Below, one piece after another: positions 1-9,999 of a stretch of 64,000 nt of DNA; position 1 is the first letter of the stretch; each line of letters begins with the position of its first letter. Source of the DNA: Verrucomicrobiota bacterium (lineage in GTDB: Bacteria; Verrucomicrobiota; Verrucomicrobiia; CAIQCK01). The DNA is taken from contig JACRJX010000019.1 in assembly GCA_016235595.1 (NCBI GenBank), positions 1 to 64,000 on the forward strand. The letters run 5' to 3'. Position numbers and translations under genes: made by a program. The notes under the pieces are model-generated. The model searched no databases, was not told the DNA's origin, and saw nothing but the letters and a program-made list of their open reading frames with translations.

Positions 1-3
1 AAA

Positions 4-81
4 TGGCGACCCCGACGGGATTCGAACCCGTGTTGCCGGGATGAAAACCCGGAGTCCTAGGCCTGACTAGACGACAGGGTC
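4..81 (-). tRNA. tRNA-Glu (anticodon TTC)
   Basis: Read on the minus strand this folds into a complete cloverleaf. The 7-bp acceptor stem pairs GACCCTG with CGGGGTC (one G-T pair). The anticodon stem is CCGGG/CCCGG around the loop TTTTCAT, giving anticodon TTC. The T-arm is ACGGG-TTCGAAT-CCCGT. The discriminator is G and the 3' CCA is encoded in the DNA (bases 4-6). It lies downstream of frr on the same strand, about 120 bases past the frr stop, so it may be its own unit or the tail of that operon. Confidence 0.96.
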
Positions 82-200
82 GCAGGAAGAACGAGCGCAC
101 GAATATAGTGATGAATCGCCGCGTGTCACGCCGGAAGTTTGAGAAGTTTGTGGATTTGGGCCGGGACGCGATCCAAAACCGCCTGTTTCCGGCAGGATTT

Positions 201-767
201 CTACACCGTCAAAATATCTTTTTCCTTCTCGCCGAGATGGCGCTCGATTTCGGCGATGTACTGGTCGGTCAGCTTCTGGACTTCCTTCTCGGCCGTGGCC
301 AGTTCGTCTTCGGTAATCTTGGCGTCCTTCTGGGTCTTCTTGACGGCTTCTAGACCCTCGCGGCGTTCGTTACGGATGGCGACGCGGCTGTTCTCGGCGT
401 ATTTCTTGCAGACCTTGTCGAGTTCGCGCCGGCGCTCCTCGGTCGGTTGCGGCAGGAAAATGCGGACAACCTTGCCGTCCACGCGCGGAGACACACCGAG
501 GTTGGACTTCTGGATCGCCTTCTCGATGAGGGTGACGTTGGCGGCGTCCCACGGCTGGATGGCGATGGTGCGTGCGTCGGGTGTCGAAATGCCGGCGACG
601 TCGCGAAGGCGCATCATGGTGCCGTAGGTTTCGATCTGGAGGTTCTCCACCAGCGACGTGGAGGCGCGGCCGGTATGGATGGAAGCCAATTCGCGCTCGA
701 AGACCTCGACGGTCTTGAGCATTTTCTCTTCGGTTTCCAGCAGGATTTCGTCAATGCATTCTGGCAT
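201..767 (-). CDS. frr: Ribosome recycling factor
   Basis: Ribosome recycling factor (188 aa; family about 185). With EF-G it splits post-termination ribosomes in the cytoplasm. The diagnostic stretches are present: SIHTGRAS near residue 30, the YGT motif, FLPQPTEERRREL near residue 110 and the C-terminal VQKLTDQYI. The ATG at 767 is chosen because it sits 4 bases after the pyrH stop and the family alignment begins right after it. A TTG at 782 would overlap pyrH by 11 bases. It is the last gene of the rpsB-tsf-pyrH-frr operon, a classic bacterial order. No clear Shine-Dalgarno is visible, so coupling to pyrH translation is likely. Confidence 0.96.
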   Translation of the reverse strand: MPECIDEILLETEEKMLKTVEVFERELASIHTGRASTSLVENLQIETYGTMMRLRDVAGISTPDARTIAIQPWDAANVTLIEKAIQKSNLGVSPRVDGKVVRIFLPQPTEERRRELDKVCKKYAENSRVAIRNERREGLEAVKKTQKDAKITEDELATAEKEVQKLTDQYIAEIERHLGEKEKDILTV

Positions 768-771
768 GGCA

Positions 772-2141
<1,370 letters not shown>

Positions 2142-2195
2142 GGTTTTACACTTGAATGATTGTGGATGATAAGAACGGTTTGAAGCCGTTATCCG

Positions 2196-2984
2196 CTACG
2201 CGCTGGCAGCGGGTGCTTCAGGAGCGGGCGTCGCCTCCACGGCGACTGGCGCTGGTGCCGCAGGAGCCGGCAGGTTCGCGCCAAGCTCCACGAGCGATTC
2301 AACGATCGGCTCGGTGAGGCTGTGGATGATCAGCTTGACGGCACGGATGGCGTCGTCGTTGGACGGAATTGGGTATTGGACGAGATCGGGGTCGCAGTTG
2401 GTGTCCACAATTGCCACGACCGGGATGCCGAGGCGGTTGGCCTCATGCACCGCGTTCTCTTCGCGCTTGATGTCAATGACCACCAGCGCGGCCGGCAGCT
2501 TCTCCATGCCCACGATGCCGTCGAGATTCTTGTGGAGCCGGGCGGCTTCGCGCCGCATTGAGGAGACTTCCTTCTTGTGCATCTTGTTCACCTCGCCGCT
2601 CTTCTCGATGTCCACGATATAGAGGAGCCGTTTCACGCTGCGGCGGATGGTGACGAGATTGGTGAGCGTGCCGCCGACCCATCGCTCCGTGACGGAGAAC
2701 ATCTGAGTAGAAGTGGCGGCTTCGCGGATGGCTTCCTGGGCCTGTTTCTTGGTGCCGACCCAGAGCACCTTGCCGCCCTTGAGGGTGGTCTTGCGGAGGA
2801 ATTCGCAGGCCTCCTGCAGCAATTCCGCGCTCTTGGCGAGATCGATTACGTGGATGCCGTTGCGCGCCTCGAAGATGAACGGCTTCATCTTTGGGTTCCA
2901 GCGCTTGGTCTGGTGACCGAAATGACATCCTGCTTCCAACAAGTCTTTAATTGTAGCGGCCAATGTATCCTCCGTCTGTTGCAT
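2196..2984 (-). CDS. rpsB: 30S ribosomal protein S2
   Basis: Small-subunit ribosomal protein S2, 262 aa. Family motifs are clear: GCHFGHQTKRWNPKMKPFIF near residue 20, VLWVGTKKQAQ, ERWVGGTLTN and the VAIVDTNCDP(D) motif near residue 190. The last 30 residues form an Ala/Pro-rich tail beyond the conserved fold. It is the first gene of the rpsB-tsf-pyrH-frr operon. The 252-base upstream gap (2985-3236) must hold its promoter and any S2 leader, but I recognise no defined element there. Confidence 0.97.
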   Translation of the reverse strand: MQQTEDTLAATIKDLLEAGCHFGHQTKRWNPKMKPFIFEARNGIHVIDLAKSAELLQEACEFLRKTTLKGGKVLWVGTKKQAQEAIREAATSTQMFSVTERWVGGTLTNLVTIRRSVKRLLYIVDIEKSGEVNKMHKKEVSSMRREAARLHKNLDGIVGMEKLPAALVVIDIKREENAVHEANRLGIPVVAIVDTNCDPDLVQYPIPSNDDAIRAVKLIIHSLTEPIVESLVELGANLPAPAAPAPVAVEATPAPEAPAASA

Positions 2985-3236
2985 CCCGCTGCGCCATTCG
3001 CGCTGTGGGACACCCGGGCATTCTTGCCAGGGTTCTGGTTGTTGTTATTGTGTCCCGTAGTCGCGCATCAGCGCCACGCTGGGACGTTCAAAGCGCGCTA
3101 CTGTAGGCGTTCACGCCGTCCATGCAAGCAGTTTTTCGATGGAATTGAACCCGAATGCCAGGGGGGCCTGTCAGTGTCAACGAAGAGCAGCAAAGGCGAT
3201 TCTGCCTTGTTGAGTATGACGGGCAGGATGCCTGCC
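2985..3236. other. Intergenic region upstream of rpsB
   Basis: No gene is visible between prc and rpsB. On the minus strand, just after the prc stop, there is a short perfect hairpin GGCAGG-CAT-CCTGCC and then a second small stem (AAGGC/GCCTT). They may help end the prc transcript, but neither is followed by a clear T-run. The rest presumably carries the rpsB promoter. Confidence 0.5.
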
Positions 3237-5426
3237 TTATTTTGGAGACGGGGTGGCGGCAACGGCTGTGCCCGAAGGCGGTGGGATCATCGTCACCACA
3301 TCCCGCAAAATGGCGAGGGATTCCTTCAGAATCGGGTCTGTGGCGGGTTCCTTCGTGTCGTTTTCTTCCTCGTCGGCGTCGGGGTCGTCTGCGTCGCGTG
3401 CGACGGGCTTGGTGCTGGCCGCGGCGGCGTGCGCGGGGCGGGGCACGGAAGCGGAGGCGACGGCGTTGGTAGCGCCAACGGCAATGTCGGTGAATGTGTA
3501 GTCCAGCGAGGCTCGCGCGCGGCGTTCCTTCTTGCGCGCGGACTCGCGGTCGGTGGTGGCCTTCTTTTCTTCAAGGCGCTTGGCTTTGTTGAGGGAGACG
3601 GTGCCTTCCTTCAACTGCTGTTTCACGCGGGCGATGTCTTCGTTGAGGTAGGTGAATTCCGGGTTGGTGGCGACGCGAATCATGGATCGTTGCCGCAGTT
3701 CGGTGAGCTTGCCGTTGAGCGTGCCGAAGTTCTTATGGGGTGCTGGCTCGACTTCGTCGTAGGGCATGGCGTTGTTAAGCGAGGACTCGCCGATTTCGCG
3801 CACGTCATACGACGACGGCATGATGATGTCGGGAACGACACCGCGGTTTTGCGTTGAGCCGCCAGCAACGCGGTAGAACTTTTGTGTGGTCACCTTGAGC
3901 GCGCCGGGATTGGGCACGTCCTGCAACCATGCAGCGAGCGAGAGCATGGTCTGGACGGTGCCTTTGCCGAAGGTCTTGCTGTCGCCAACAACGAGCGCGC
4001 GGCCATAGTCCTGCATGGCAGCGGCGAGAATCTCAGAGGCGGAGGCACTGACGTGGCTGACGAGCACCAGCAGCGGGCCGTCGTAGCTGATGGATGGATC
4101 TTCATCGCGCAGCACTTGGATGCGATTGCGCAGGTCCTTGATCTGGACGATGGGGCCTTCCTTGATGAAGAGGCCGGCCAGCGCGATGGCTTCGTCGAGG
4201 AGACCGCCGCCGTTGCGGCGCAGGTCGAGCACGATGCCGTCCACCTTCTGTGCCTTGAGCTTCTGGATGAGGATGGAAACGTCGCGGGTGCTGCTGGTGC
4301 AGTTGTTGTCGCCGTTGCGCATCTTCTCGGTGTCGGCGTAGAACGACGGCAGATCAATGATGCCGAGGCGCTTGGCGGGCGCGTCATTGGCGGCGGGAAT
4401 CTCGACGACCTTGGCTTTCGCCTGCTGTTCGGTGAGCTTGACCTCATCGCGAACGATGGTGATGACCTTGCGCACGGAGGAGTCGGCAGCGCTGGCGGGA
4501 ATGACGGTGAGTTTGACCTTGGTGCCTTTGGCGCCGCGAATGTGCTCGACGACCTTGGTGAGTTTCATGTCCACGACATCCACCGGCGGCTGGTCGCCCT
4601 CGGCGACTGCGACGATGCGGTCGTTGGGCTTGAGGCGCTTATCGAGGTCGGCGGGGCCGCCGGGAACGAGGCTGACGATTTTTGCGTAGCCATCCTCCGA
4701 GCGAAGCACGGCGCCGATGCCGAAGAGCGAGAGGCGCATGCCGATCTCAAAATCCTTGAGTTGTGACGCTCCAAGGTAATCGGAGTGGGGATCGTAGGCG
4801 TGACAGAAGGCGTTGAGATAAACCTCCAGGACGTCGCCGGAGTCCATTTCACGCACGGAGCGCTGCAGCCGGTCGTAGCGGCGGGTGAGGACGCGGATGG
4901 CCTCGTCGGGCTTGGTCTTGTTCAACGATTCCTGAAGCAGATCGTATTTGACACGCTCATGCCAGAGCTTGGCGCGTTCGGCTTCGTTGGCGGGCCAGGG
5001 CGCCTTGGAGCGGTCAATGAGGATGGTTTCGTTGCCATCGAAACTCATCGGCTGCTTGAGACAGTCTTTGGCGATCGCAACGGCCTGCTCGATGCGCTGC
5101 TGGTAGCGGGCGAAGATGTCGAAGCCCGGCTGCACGTCGCCGGTGCGCGTCCGGTCGGGCAGCGTGGCAAGATATTTGTCGAACTCTTTCAGGTCGCTTT
5201 GGAGAAAGAAAAGGCGGTTGTAGTCGAGCGCTTCGATATAGCGCGTGAGAAACCGCGAGGCGGATTCCGCGTCGAGCTTGTTGTGTGAGTAATGCGCGTG
5301 CTCGAAGAGCTTGACTGCGAGTGCCGTGACGGCGGCCGATTCCGGCGGCGGCTGCAATGCCGCTCCCAGCGACACGTTTGCGACCAGCAACCAGACAATC
5401 AAGCCAGTAATCTGTTTCATCCACAT
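3237..5426 (-). CDS. prc: Carboxy-terminal processing (tail-specific) protease Prc/Tsp, family S41
   Basis: Periplasmic tail-specific protease of the S41A family, about 729 aa from this start (E. coli Prc is about 680). Order of parts: signal peptide (residues 1-22), helical Tsp N-terminal region, PDZ domain (about 235-325) and the S41 catalytic core. The Ser-Lys dyad is visible: the serine of the SASASEI motif (Ser462) and the lysine of TFGKGTVQ (Lys488), with the conserved MQDYGRALVVGD between them. It trims C-termini of envelope proteins and degrades misfolded ones. I chose ATG 5426 because a signal peptide follows directly. An upstream in-frame extension to 5705 is arginine-rich and implausible. 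ATG 5420 is also possible. Confidence 0.93.
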   Translation of the reverse strand: MWMKQITGLIVWLLVANVSLGAALQPPPESAAVTALAVKLFEHAHYSHNKLDAESASRFLTRYIEALDYNRLFFLQSDLKEFDKYLATLPDRTRTGDVQPGFDIFARYQQRIEQAVAIAKDCLKQPMSFDGNETILIDRSKAPWPANEAERAKLWHERVKYDLLQESLNKTKPDEAIRVLTRRYDRLQRSVREMDSGDVLEVYLNAFCHAYDPHSDYLGASQLKDFEIGMRLSLFGIGAVLRSEDGYAKIVSLVPGGPADLDKRLKPNDRIVAVAEGDQPPVDVVDMKLTKVVEHIRGAKGTKVKLTVIPASAADSSVRKVITIVRDEVKLTEQQAKAKVVEIPAANDAPAKRLGIIDLPSFYADTEKMRNGDNNCTSSTRDVSILIQKLKAQKVDGIVLDLRRNGGGLLDEAIALAGLFIKEGPIVQIKDLRNRIQVLRDEDPSISYDGPLLVLVSHVSASASEILAAAMQDYGRALVVGDSKTFGKGTVQTMLSLAAWLQDVPNPGALKVTTQKFYRVAGGSTQNRGVVPDIIMPSSYDVREIGESSLNNAMPYDEVEPAPHKNFGTLNGKLTELRQRSMIRVATNPEFTYLNEDIARVKQQLKEGTVSLNKAKRLEEKKATTDRESARKKERRARASLDYTFTDIAVGATNAVASASVPRPAHAAAASTKPVARDADDPDADEEENDTKEPATDPILKESLAILRDVVTMIPPPSGTAVAATPSPK

Positions 5427-5646
5427 GGTTGTATTGTTGCCTGTCGTTGCGTTTCCGGCAAGTGACAATGGGAAGGCGGTGCGAAAAAATATCGGCAAAA
5501 AACGCTTGCGCGTCGCGGCGGGAGACGTTGGGGGTTGGGGCGCCGGCCACGAGCGGAAACGCGATGCAAGGATGAGGCGGCATAAGTGGCGGTTGCGGGA
5601 AAGGAAAGCTTTACCGCGGCGCGATTCGGTGTTACCGGTTTTGCCG

Positions 5647-6873
5647 ATGAGCACAAGGCCAGCAGCAGCAGGCAAGAAGGTCAATTTGCGCCGTCCGGGT
5701 ATCATGGAGGCGGTGCAGCAACAGGTGCAACAACACTACCGCAGCGTGGTGGTGGAGAAGCTGCGCGCGTCCGGCAACGTGCTTTCGGCGGCGGGCCTGA
5801 CGGTTCGGCTGGCGAAGCAATTCGGCTTCTGCTACGGCGTGGAGCGGGCGATCGACCTGGCCTATTCGGCACGGAAGGTTTTCAAGGACAAGAAGATTTA
5901 CATTCTGGGCGAGATCATCCACAACCCGGAGGTCAATGAGCAAATTGGCCGGATGGGCATCAAGTCACTCGCCGGCCCGAACAGCGAGGCCTCGCTCGAC
6001 GATGTGACGGTCAACGACGTGGTCATCGTGCCGGCGTTTGGCACGGAGGTGGACACGATGAGCCGATTGAAGGCGATCGGCTGCCAGCTCGTGGATACGA
6101 CCTGCGGCGACGTGCTCAGCGTTTGGAAGCGCGTGACGCACTATGCTTCCGAGAACATTACCTCCATCATTCACGGCAAGGCGTGGCACGAGGAAACCAA
6201 GGCCACCAGTTCGCGCGCGCTGGCAAAGGGGCCGGGGCATTATCTCGTCGTTTATGACCTTGCGGAGACTGACTACGTCTGCAACTACATCCGCCACGGC
6301 GGCAACAAGGAGGAGTTCCTGAGGAAGTTCGAAGGGGCTCACTCGCCGGACTTCGATCCCGACCGCGATCTTCAGTGCATCGGACTGGCGAACCAGACGA
6401 CGATGTTGCGCAGCGAGACCGAGGATGTGCAGCGGCGTCTTCGGCGGGCGATCCTCGACCGCTACGGCGAGAAGGAACTGGTGCAGCGATTCCGTTTCTT
6501 CGACACGATCTGCGGCGCCACGCAGGAACGGCAGGATGCGCTGGACGAGCTGCTCGCGCAACCGCTGGACCTGATGATCGTGGTGGGCGGCTACAACAGC
6601 AGCAATACGTCGCACTTGGTGGAAATGTCCGAGGTCAAGCACCCGACCTACTTCATCAAGTCCGCCAGCATGATCATCTCCGACAAACGCATTTGCCACT
6701 ACAACTTGAAGTTGCAGCGGGAGATTGAGACGGAAGACTGGATGCCGGGCGGACGGGCGACGGCCATCGGCGTCACCGCAGGTGCGTCGTGTCCGAACAA
6801 CCTGATCGAAGAAACCATCCGGCGATTGTTTGAATTGCGCGGCGTCTCGTTGGAAAAATTGCTGACGGTGTAG
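5647..6873 (+). CDS. ispH: 4-hydroxy-3-methylbut-2-enyl diphosphate reductase, long form
   Basis: IspH/LytB, the iron-sulfur enzyme of the last MEP-pathway step, making IPP and DMAPP. The three cluster cysteines appear as FGFCYGVERA, VDTTCGDV and DTICGATQERQ. Substrate-binding motifs HNPEVN, HGKAWHEET and GGYNSSNTSHL follow. At about 390-408 aa it belongs to the longer IspH subfamily with extra N-terminal residues, as in cyanobacteria, rather than the roughly 315-aa E. coli type. The start is uncertain: ATG 5647 or ATG 5704, neither with a good Shine-Dalgarno. Its promoter probably lies in the 220-base gap separating it from the divergent prc. Confidence 0.95.
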   Translation: MSTRPAAAGKKVNLRRPGIMEAVQQQVQQHYRSVVVEKLRASGNVLSAAGLTVRLAKQFGFCYGVERAIDLAYSARKVFKDKKIYILGEIIHNPEVNEQIGRMGIKSLAGPNSEASLDDVTVNDVVIVPAFGTEVDTMSRLKAIGCQLVDTTCGDVLSVWKRVTHYASENITSIIHGKAWHEETKATSSRALAKGPGHYLVVYDLAETDYVCNYIRHGGNKEEFLRKFEGAHSPDFDPDRDLQCIGLANQTTMLRSETEDVQRRLRRAILDRYGEKELVQRFRFFDTICGATQERQDALDELLAQPLDLMIVVGGYNSSNTSHLVEMSEVKHPTYFIKSASMIISDKRICHYNLKLQREIETEDWMPGGRATAIGVTAGASCPNNLIEETIRRLFELRGVSLEKLLTV

Positions 6874-6875
6874 AC

Positions 6876-7898
6876 ATGACGCTACGGCAGGTAGCTCGTT
6901 CGGCGTTGCGGGTGCTGACGGCGTTGGTGGCGGTAGCCGCGGCACTGTTTGCAGGCCTGTATTCCATGACCCATTGCGGGCCACGGAACCCGAAACGCGT
7001 TGCGAAGGCCGCGAACCCGGAGGAAATGCGGCAGCTGCGTGATCGGCTCGCCGCGCACGTTCAAGTCCTCGCGGGTGACATTGGCGAACGGAACGTCTTC
7101 AGGCCTGCCGCCTACCGGCGCGCGGCGGACTATATCACCCATGCCTTTCGCAGCGCTGGCTACGACGTGGACAGGCTGTGCTACGAGGCTGATCGCGTGA
7201 TGTGCGCAAACCTCACGGCAACACGAAGAGGGTCAACCTCGTCCAATCAGGTTGTTGTGGTTGGCGCGCATTACGATTCTGCTCTGAGCTGTCCCGGTGC
7301 GAACGACAACGCCAGCGCAGTGGCGGCGTTGCTGGAACTGGCGCGGAAATTTGCGCGCGAGAACCCGGCGCGAACCCTCCGGTTCGTGGCGTTCGCGAAT
7401 GAGGAACCGCCGTTCTTCCTCACCGACAAGATGGGCAGCCGTGTCTATGCAGCGGCGTGCCGCCAGCGTGGCGACGACGTCCGCGCGATGATCTCGCTGG
7501 AGACGATGGGGTGCTACAACGACGCGAAAGGCAGCCAGCGTTATCCGCCACCGTTCAGCTTCTTCTATCCCGATCGCGGCAATTTCATCGCCTTCGTTGG
7601 CAATCTCGCTTCGCGGTCGCTCATCAGCCGCGCCGCCTGTGTCTTCCGCTCGAACAGTGACTTTCCGTTGGAAACGGTGGCGACGTTCGCGTGTGTTCCC
7701 GGGGTCAACTGGTCTGACCACGATTCGTTTTGGCAAGAAGGCTGGCGCGCGTTCATGGTCACCGACACCGCGCCGTATCGCTATCCGCATTACCACGAAA
7801 CGACCGACACGCCCGACAAGGTCAACTACGACGCACTGGCACGCGTGACGGCGGGGATCGAGGCGGTGGTGCGGGAATTGGCCAATGGAACTGACTGA
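6876..7898 (+). CDS. M28-family zinc aminopeptidase, membrane-anchored or secreted
   Basis: Peptidase family M28 protein, 340 aa. An N-terminal hydrophobic stretch (about residues 10-30) acts as signal peptide or anchor. The two-zinc site is readable: GAHYDS (His, Asp), GANDNASAV (bridging Asp), FANEEPPFF (catalytic Glu plus ligand Glu), SLETMG and the late histidine in YPHYHETTDTPDK. It should remove N-terminal residues from peptides outside the cytoplasm. It starts 2 bases after the ispH stop, so the two are probably co-transcribed although functionally unrelated. The substrate cannot be told from sequence. Confidence 0.9.
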   Translation: MTLRQVARSALRVLTALVAVAAALFAGLYSMTHCGPRNPKRVAKAANPEEMRQLRDRLAAHVQVLAGDIGERNVFRPAAYRRAADYITHAFRSAGYDVDRLCYEADRVMCANLTATRRGSTSSNQVVVVGAHYDSALSCPGANDNASAVAALLELARKFARENPARTLRFVAFANEEPPFFLTDKMGSRVYAAACRQRGDDVRAMISLETMGCYNDAKGSQRYPPPFSFFYPDRGNFIAFVGNLASRSLISRAACVFRSNSDFPLETVATFACVPGVNWSDHDSFWQEGWRAFMVTDTAPYRYPHYHETTDTPDKVNYDALARVTAGIEAVVRELANGTD

Positions 7899-7940
7899 AG
7901 CCGCGTGTCGCGTCGGCCTTGTCCCGAAGACCAGGACATC

Positions 7941-7958
7941 ACGGACAGAATTGTCCGT
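7941..7958. terminator. Short hairpin between convergent genes
   Basis: A perfect 7-bp inverted repeat, ACGGACA-GAAT-TGTCCGT, lies between the stop of the M28 peptidase (plus) and the stop of the small membrane protein (minus). Its position suits a bidirectional terminator, but there is no clear T-run on either side. Confidence 0.35.
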
Positions 7959-7959
7959 T

Positions 7960-8247
7960 CTATGACGAAATTTGGTTCTCGGGTATTTTGCCCACCGTGG
8001 TTGTTTTGTCAGGGCGTTCCGTCTTGAGGCCGAAAGCGATGATGGCGCCGCCGAGCGCTGCAATCAGCACCGTCAGAATGACAGAGATCTCCGAGAACAC
8101 CGCAGCGATGACGACAAGTCCCGACCCGACACAGAGGCGCAACTCGCGATTGCGTACGTAGCGGGCCGCCAGTGCGGCGGTCATTGTCACGATGATCACA
8201 AGCAGCAGCAGAACTGTCGAATGGAGAGCCGCGCCGGCATTAATCAT
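7960..8247 (-). CDS. Small membrane protein of unknown function
   Basis: A 95-aa hydrophobic protein with two to three membrane segments: residues about 11-27 (STVLLLLVIIVTMTAALA) and about 38-72, with a short basic loop RYVRNREL between them and a soluble tail. I do not recognise a family. Support for its reality: a good Shine-Dalgarno (AAGGGA) 8-9 bases before the ATG, and a 15-base gap to the upstream methyltransferase on the same strand. The overlapping plus-strand reading frame lacks such features. Confidence 0.7.
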   Translation of the reverse strand: MINAGAALHSTVLLLLVIIVTMTAALAARYVRNRELRLCVGSGLVVIAAVFSEISVILTVLIAALGGAIIAFGLKTERPDKTTTVGKIPENQISS

Positions 8248-8262
8248 GACAGTTGTCCCTTC

Positions 8263-9066
8263 TCATTTGATTCCTGTCGCCTTGAAGAAAGTGTAGCAGA
8301 AAACCCCACGCGGCCCAGCCGTTTGGTAGAGGTCCGCAATCCCTTTTTCAAACACCTGCGGGTCCGCCAGCCTCGCTTCGATGGCGGCCTCGCGGACGCC
8401 TTCGATCATTGCCGTAAACGTTTTCTTCGTGAAGCCCTCAACAAGGGCCGGCTTGCTCGAATCAACATAGACCATCCGGGGCGAGACCCGGACGGAGCCA
8501 TAGCCAGCGTCGAACAGCAGCGGATACAGCTCCCGGCCAATCATGGCGTTGCCGCCGGCGCGGCGTTGCAGTTCCACCTGGCATTGGATCGCCCGGTGCG
8601 CGGCATCGCTGTCCGGATGGAAATACGCCGAGCCGTGGTCGCCTTCGATGACCGTGATCGTGCCGGCCTCCTTGATGAGGTTTTTCAGGCCGCGCAACGC
8701 CTCGACCGGGCGCGAGAGATGTTCCAGGACGAAGCAGACGAATACATGGTCGAAAGAGCAGGGCGCGAACGGCAGGTTGAAAATGTCCGCCTGCCGGAAC
8801 TCGACGTTGGACAAGCCAGCCGCCACCACCCGCCGTCTGGCTTCGGCCACGGATGCTTCCGAGATGTCCACGGACGTGATCGAGGCTTTCGGGCTGTTGC
8901 GGGCGAGTGTGACCGTTTGGGCGCCCACGCCGCAGCCGGCCTCAAGTACGCGGCTTCCCTCGGGATAGGACGTGTCCGAGTGCAGCAATTCCACCAGCGT
9001 GGAAGCCTGGTCCTGGAGACGGATGTTCTCCCGCGGGTCGTAGCCATGGACGTAGGGGTCACTCAT
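8263..9066 (-). CDS. Class I SAM-dependent methyltransferase
   Basis: A 267-aa Rossmann-fold methyltransferase. Motif I reads VLEAGCGVGAQT near residue 41. Motif II acidic residue follows in SVDIS, motif III in RQADIFNLPF, and motif IV in FVCFVLEHL. The C-terminal third has no hallmark of a specific substrate class. It lies between another methyltransferase (35-base gap upstream) and a small membrane protein (15 bases downstream), so the three may form one minus-strand operon. The substrate is unknown; a small molecule is as likely as a macromolecule. Confidence 0.85.
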   Translation of the reverse strand: MSDPYVHGYDPRENIRLQDQASTLVELLHSDTSYPEGSRVLEAGCGVGAQTVTLARNSPKASITSVDISEASVAEARRRVVAAGLSNVEFRQADIFNLPFAPCSFDHVFVCFVLEHLSRPVEALRGLKNLIKEAGTITVIEGDHGSAYFHPDSDAAHRAIQCQVELQRRAGGNAMIGRELYPLLFDAGYGSVRVSPRMVYVDSSKPALVEGFTKKTFTAMIEGVREAAIEARLADPQVFEKGIADLYQTAGPRGVFCYTFFKATGIK

Positions 9067-9101
9067 GCTTGTTTCTTACATTAGAGAATGAATGTGAGAC
9101 T

Positions 9102-9812
9102 TCACGCCCTCAGAAACCGGACGGCAACCGGATGCCAGAGCGGGATGTGGCCTCGCGCGACGGGCGTGCGGCTCAGGCGCGGCAATAGCTGCGAGTCGAA
9201 CGCGTTCACGCAGGGCGTCGGCGAGGCGACGAACTCATCCAGATAAAACCGTGTCAGCGGCTTGAACAAATCCGACACGGTTTTGGTGGTCAGGTAGTGT
9301 TCATGAAACCGGACCTTGGCGTGATACTCGAACGTGGCGACGAAGCAGGCCCCGCCGAAGGCTTCGTTGATCGCCTGCGTAATGCCTTCGCGGACTCGTG
9401 GCTCGATATGCTCGAAGACCGACACGCATGAGATATGCGTCAGGTCGCGCCGCGTCTCCAGCAGTGCCTTGAGTTCGGCGTAGGTGGAGTTCGACCGGAC
9501 ACACTCGATGTTTTTCAACGCCGCCGCCGGTCCGCGGGCATTGGGGTCCATGACGACTACCTGCTTCACCTGCTGCGCCAGGATTTCACCGAGAAATCCC
9601 GCACCGGTGGCCGGCGAGCCGCCGCCGATGTCGAGCACGACGGAGTCCTGTGTCAGGTCGAGCAGTTCGATGGCTTTGAAATACTCCCAGAACCGCTGGC
9701 TCATCTTCCCGCCGCCCATGTGGCCGAACACATTGCCGTCCCACTCCGCGGGATGCTCCGGCGAGCCGTAGCGTTTCCACAACTCTGATTTTAGCGGGCG
9801 CGTGACGTTCAT
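9102..9812 (-). CDS. Methyltransferase-like protein
   Basis: A roughly 236-aa protein with a SAM-binding motif I variant, VVLDIGGGSPATG near residue 60, an acidic motif II in VVMDPNARG, and SVFEHIEPRVREG where motif IV-V would lie. The N-terminal GHMGGGKMSQRFWEYFK stretch is unusual and may form a lid. I do not recognise a named subfamily. The ATG at 9812 is preferred. A GTG at 9839 would add nine residues and neither has a Shine-Dalgarno. It is probably the first gene of a three-gene minus-strand unit, divergent from pheT. Confidence 0.75.
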   Translation of the reverse strand: MNVTRPLKSELWKRYGSPEHPAEWDGNVFGHMGGGKMSQRFWEYFKAIELLDLTQDSVVLDIGGGSPATGAGFLGEILAQQVKQVVVMDPNARGPAAALKNIECVRSNSTYAELKALLETRRDLTHISCVSVFEHIEPRVREGITQAINEAFGGACFVATFEYHAKVRFHEHYLTTKTVSDLFKPLTRFYLDEFVASPTPCVNAFDSQLLPRLSRTPVARGHIPLWHPVAVRFLRA

Positions 9813-9999
9813 GGTGTTTGGCGCGGGCAGGACTTTCACTCGCCCCGGCCAGCCTCGTCAAGCTGCCTTTCGCGCCGCCGTGGGAAAGGACAGGCAGATT
9901 GTGCCCCCTGTGTTCCTGGACGGAGACGAGGTCAAAACCGCGCTTGCGGGCGTGGCGCGGCCTCGTTAAGGTTCGAGCTTCATTTACGGACATTATGCG

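Noticed and set aside
5427..5705. N-terminal extension of Prc
   Set aside because: The added 93 residues are arginine-rich and would bury the signal peptide that begins at 5426.
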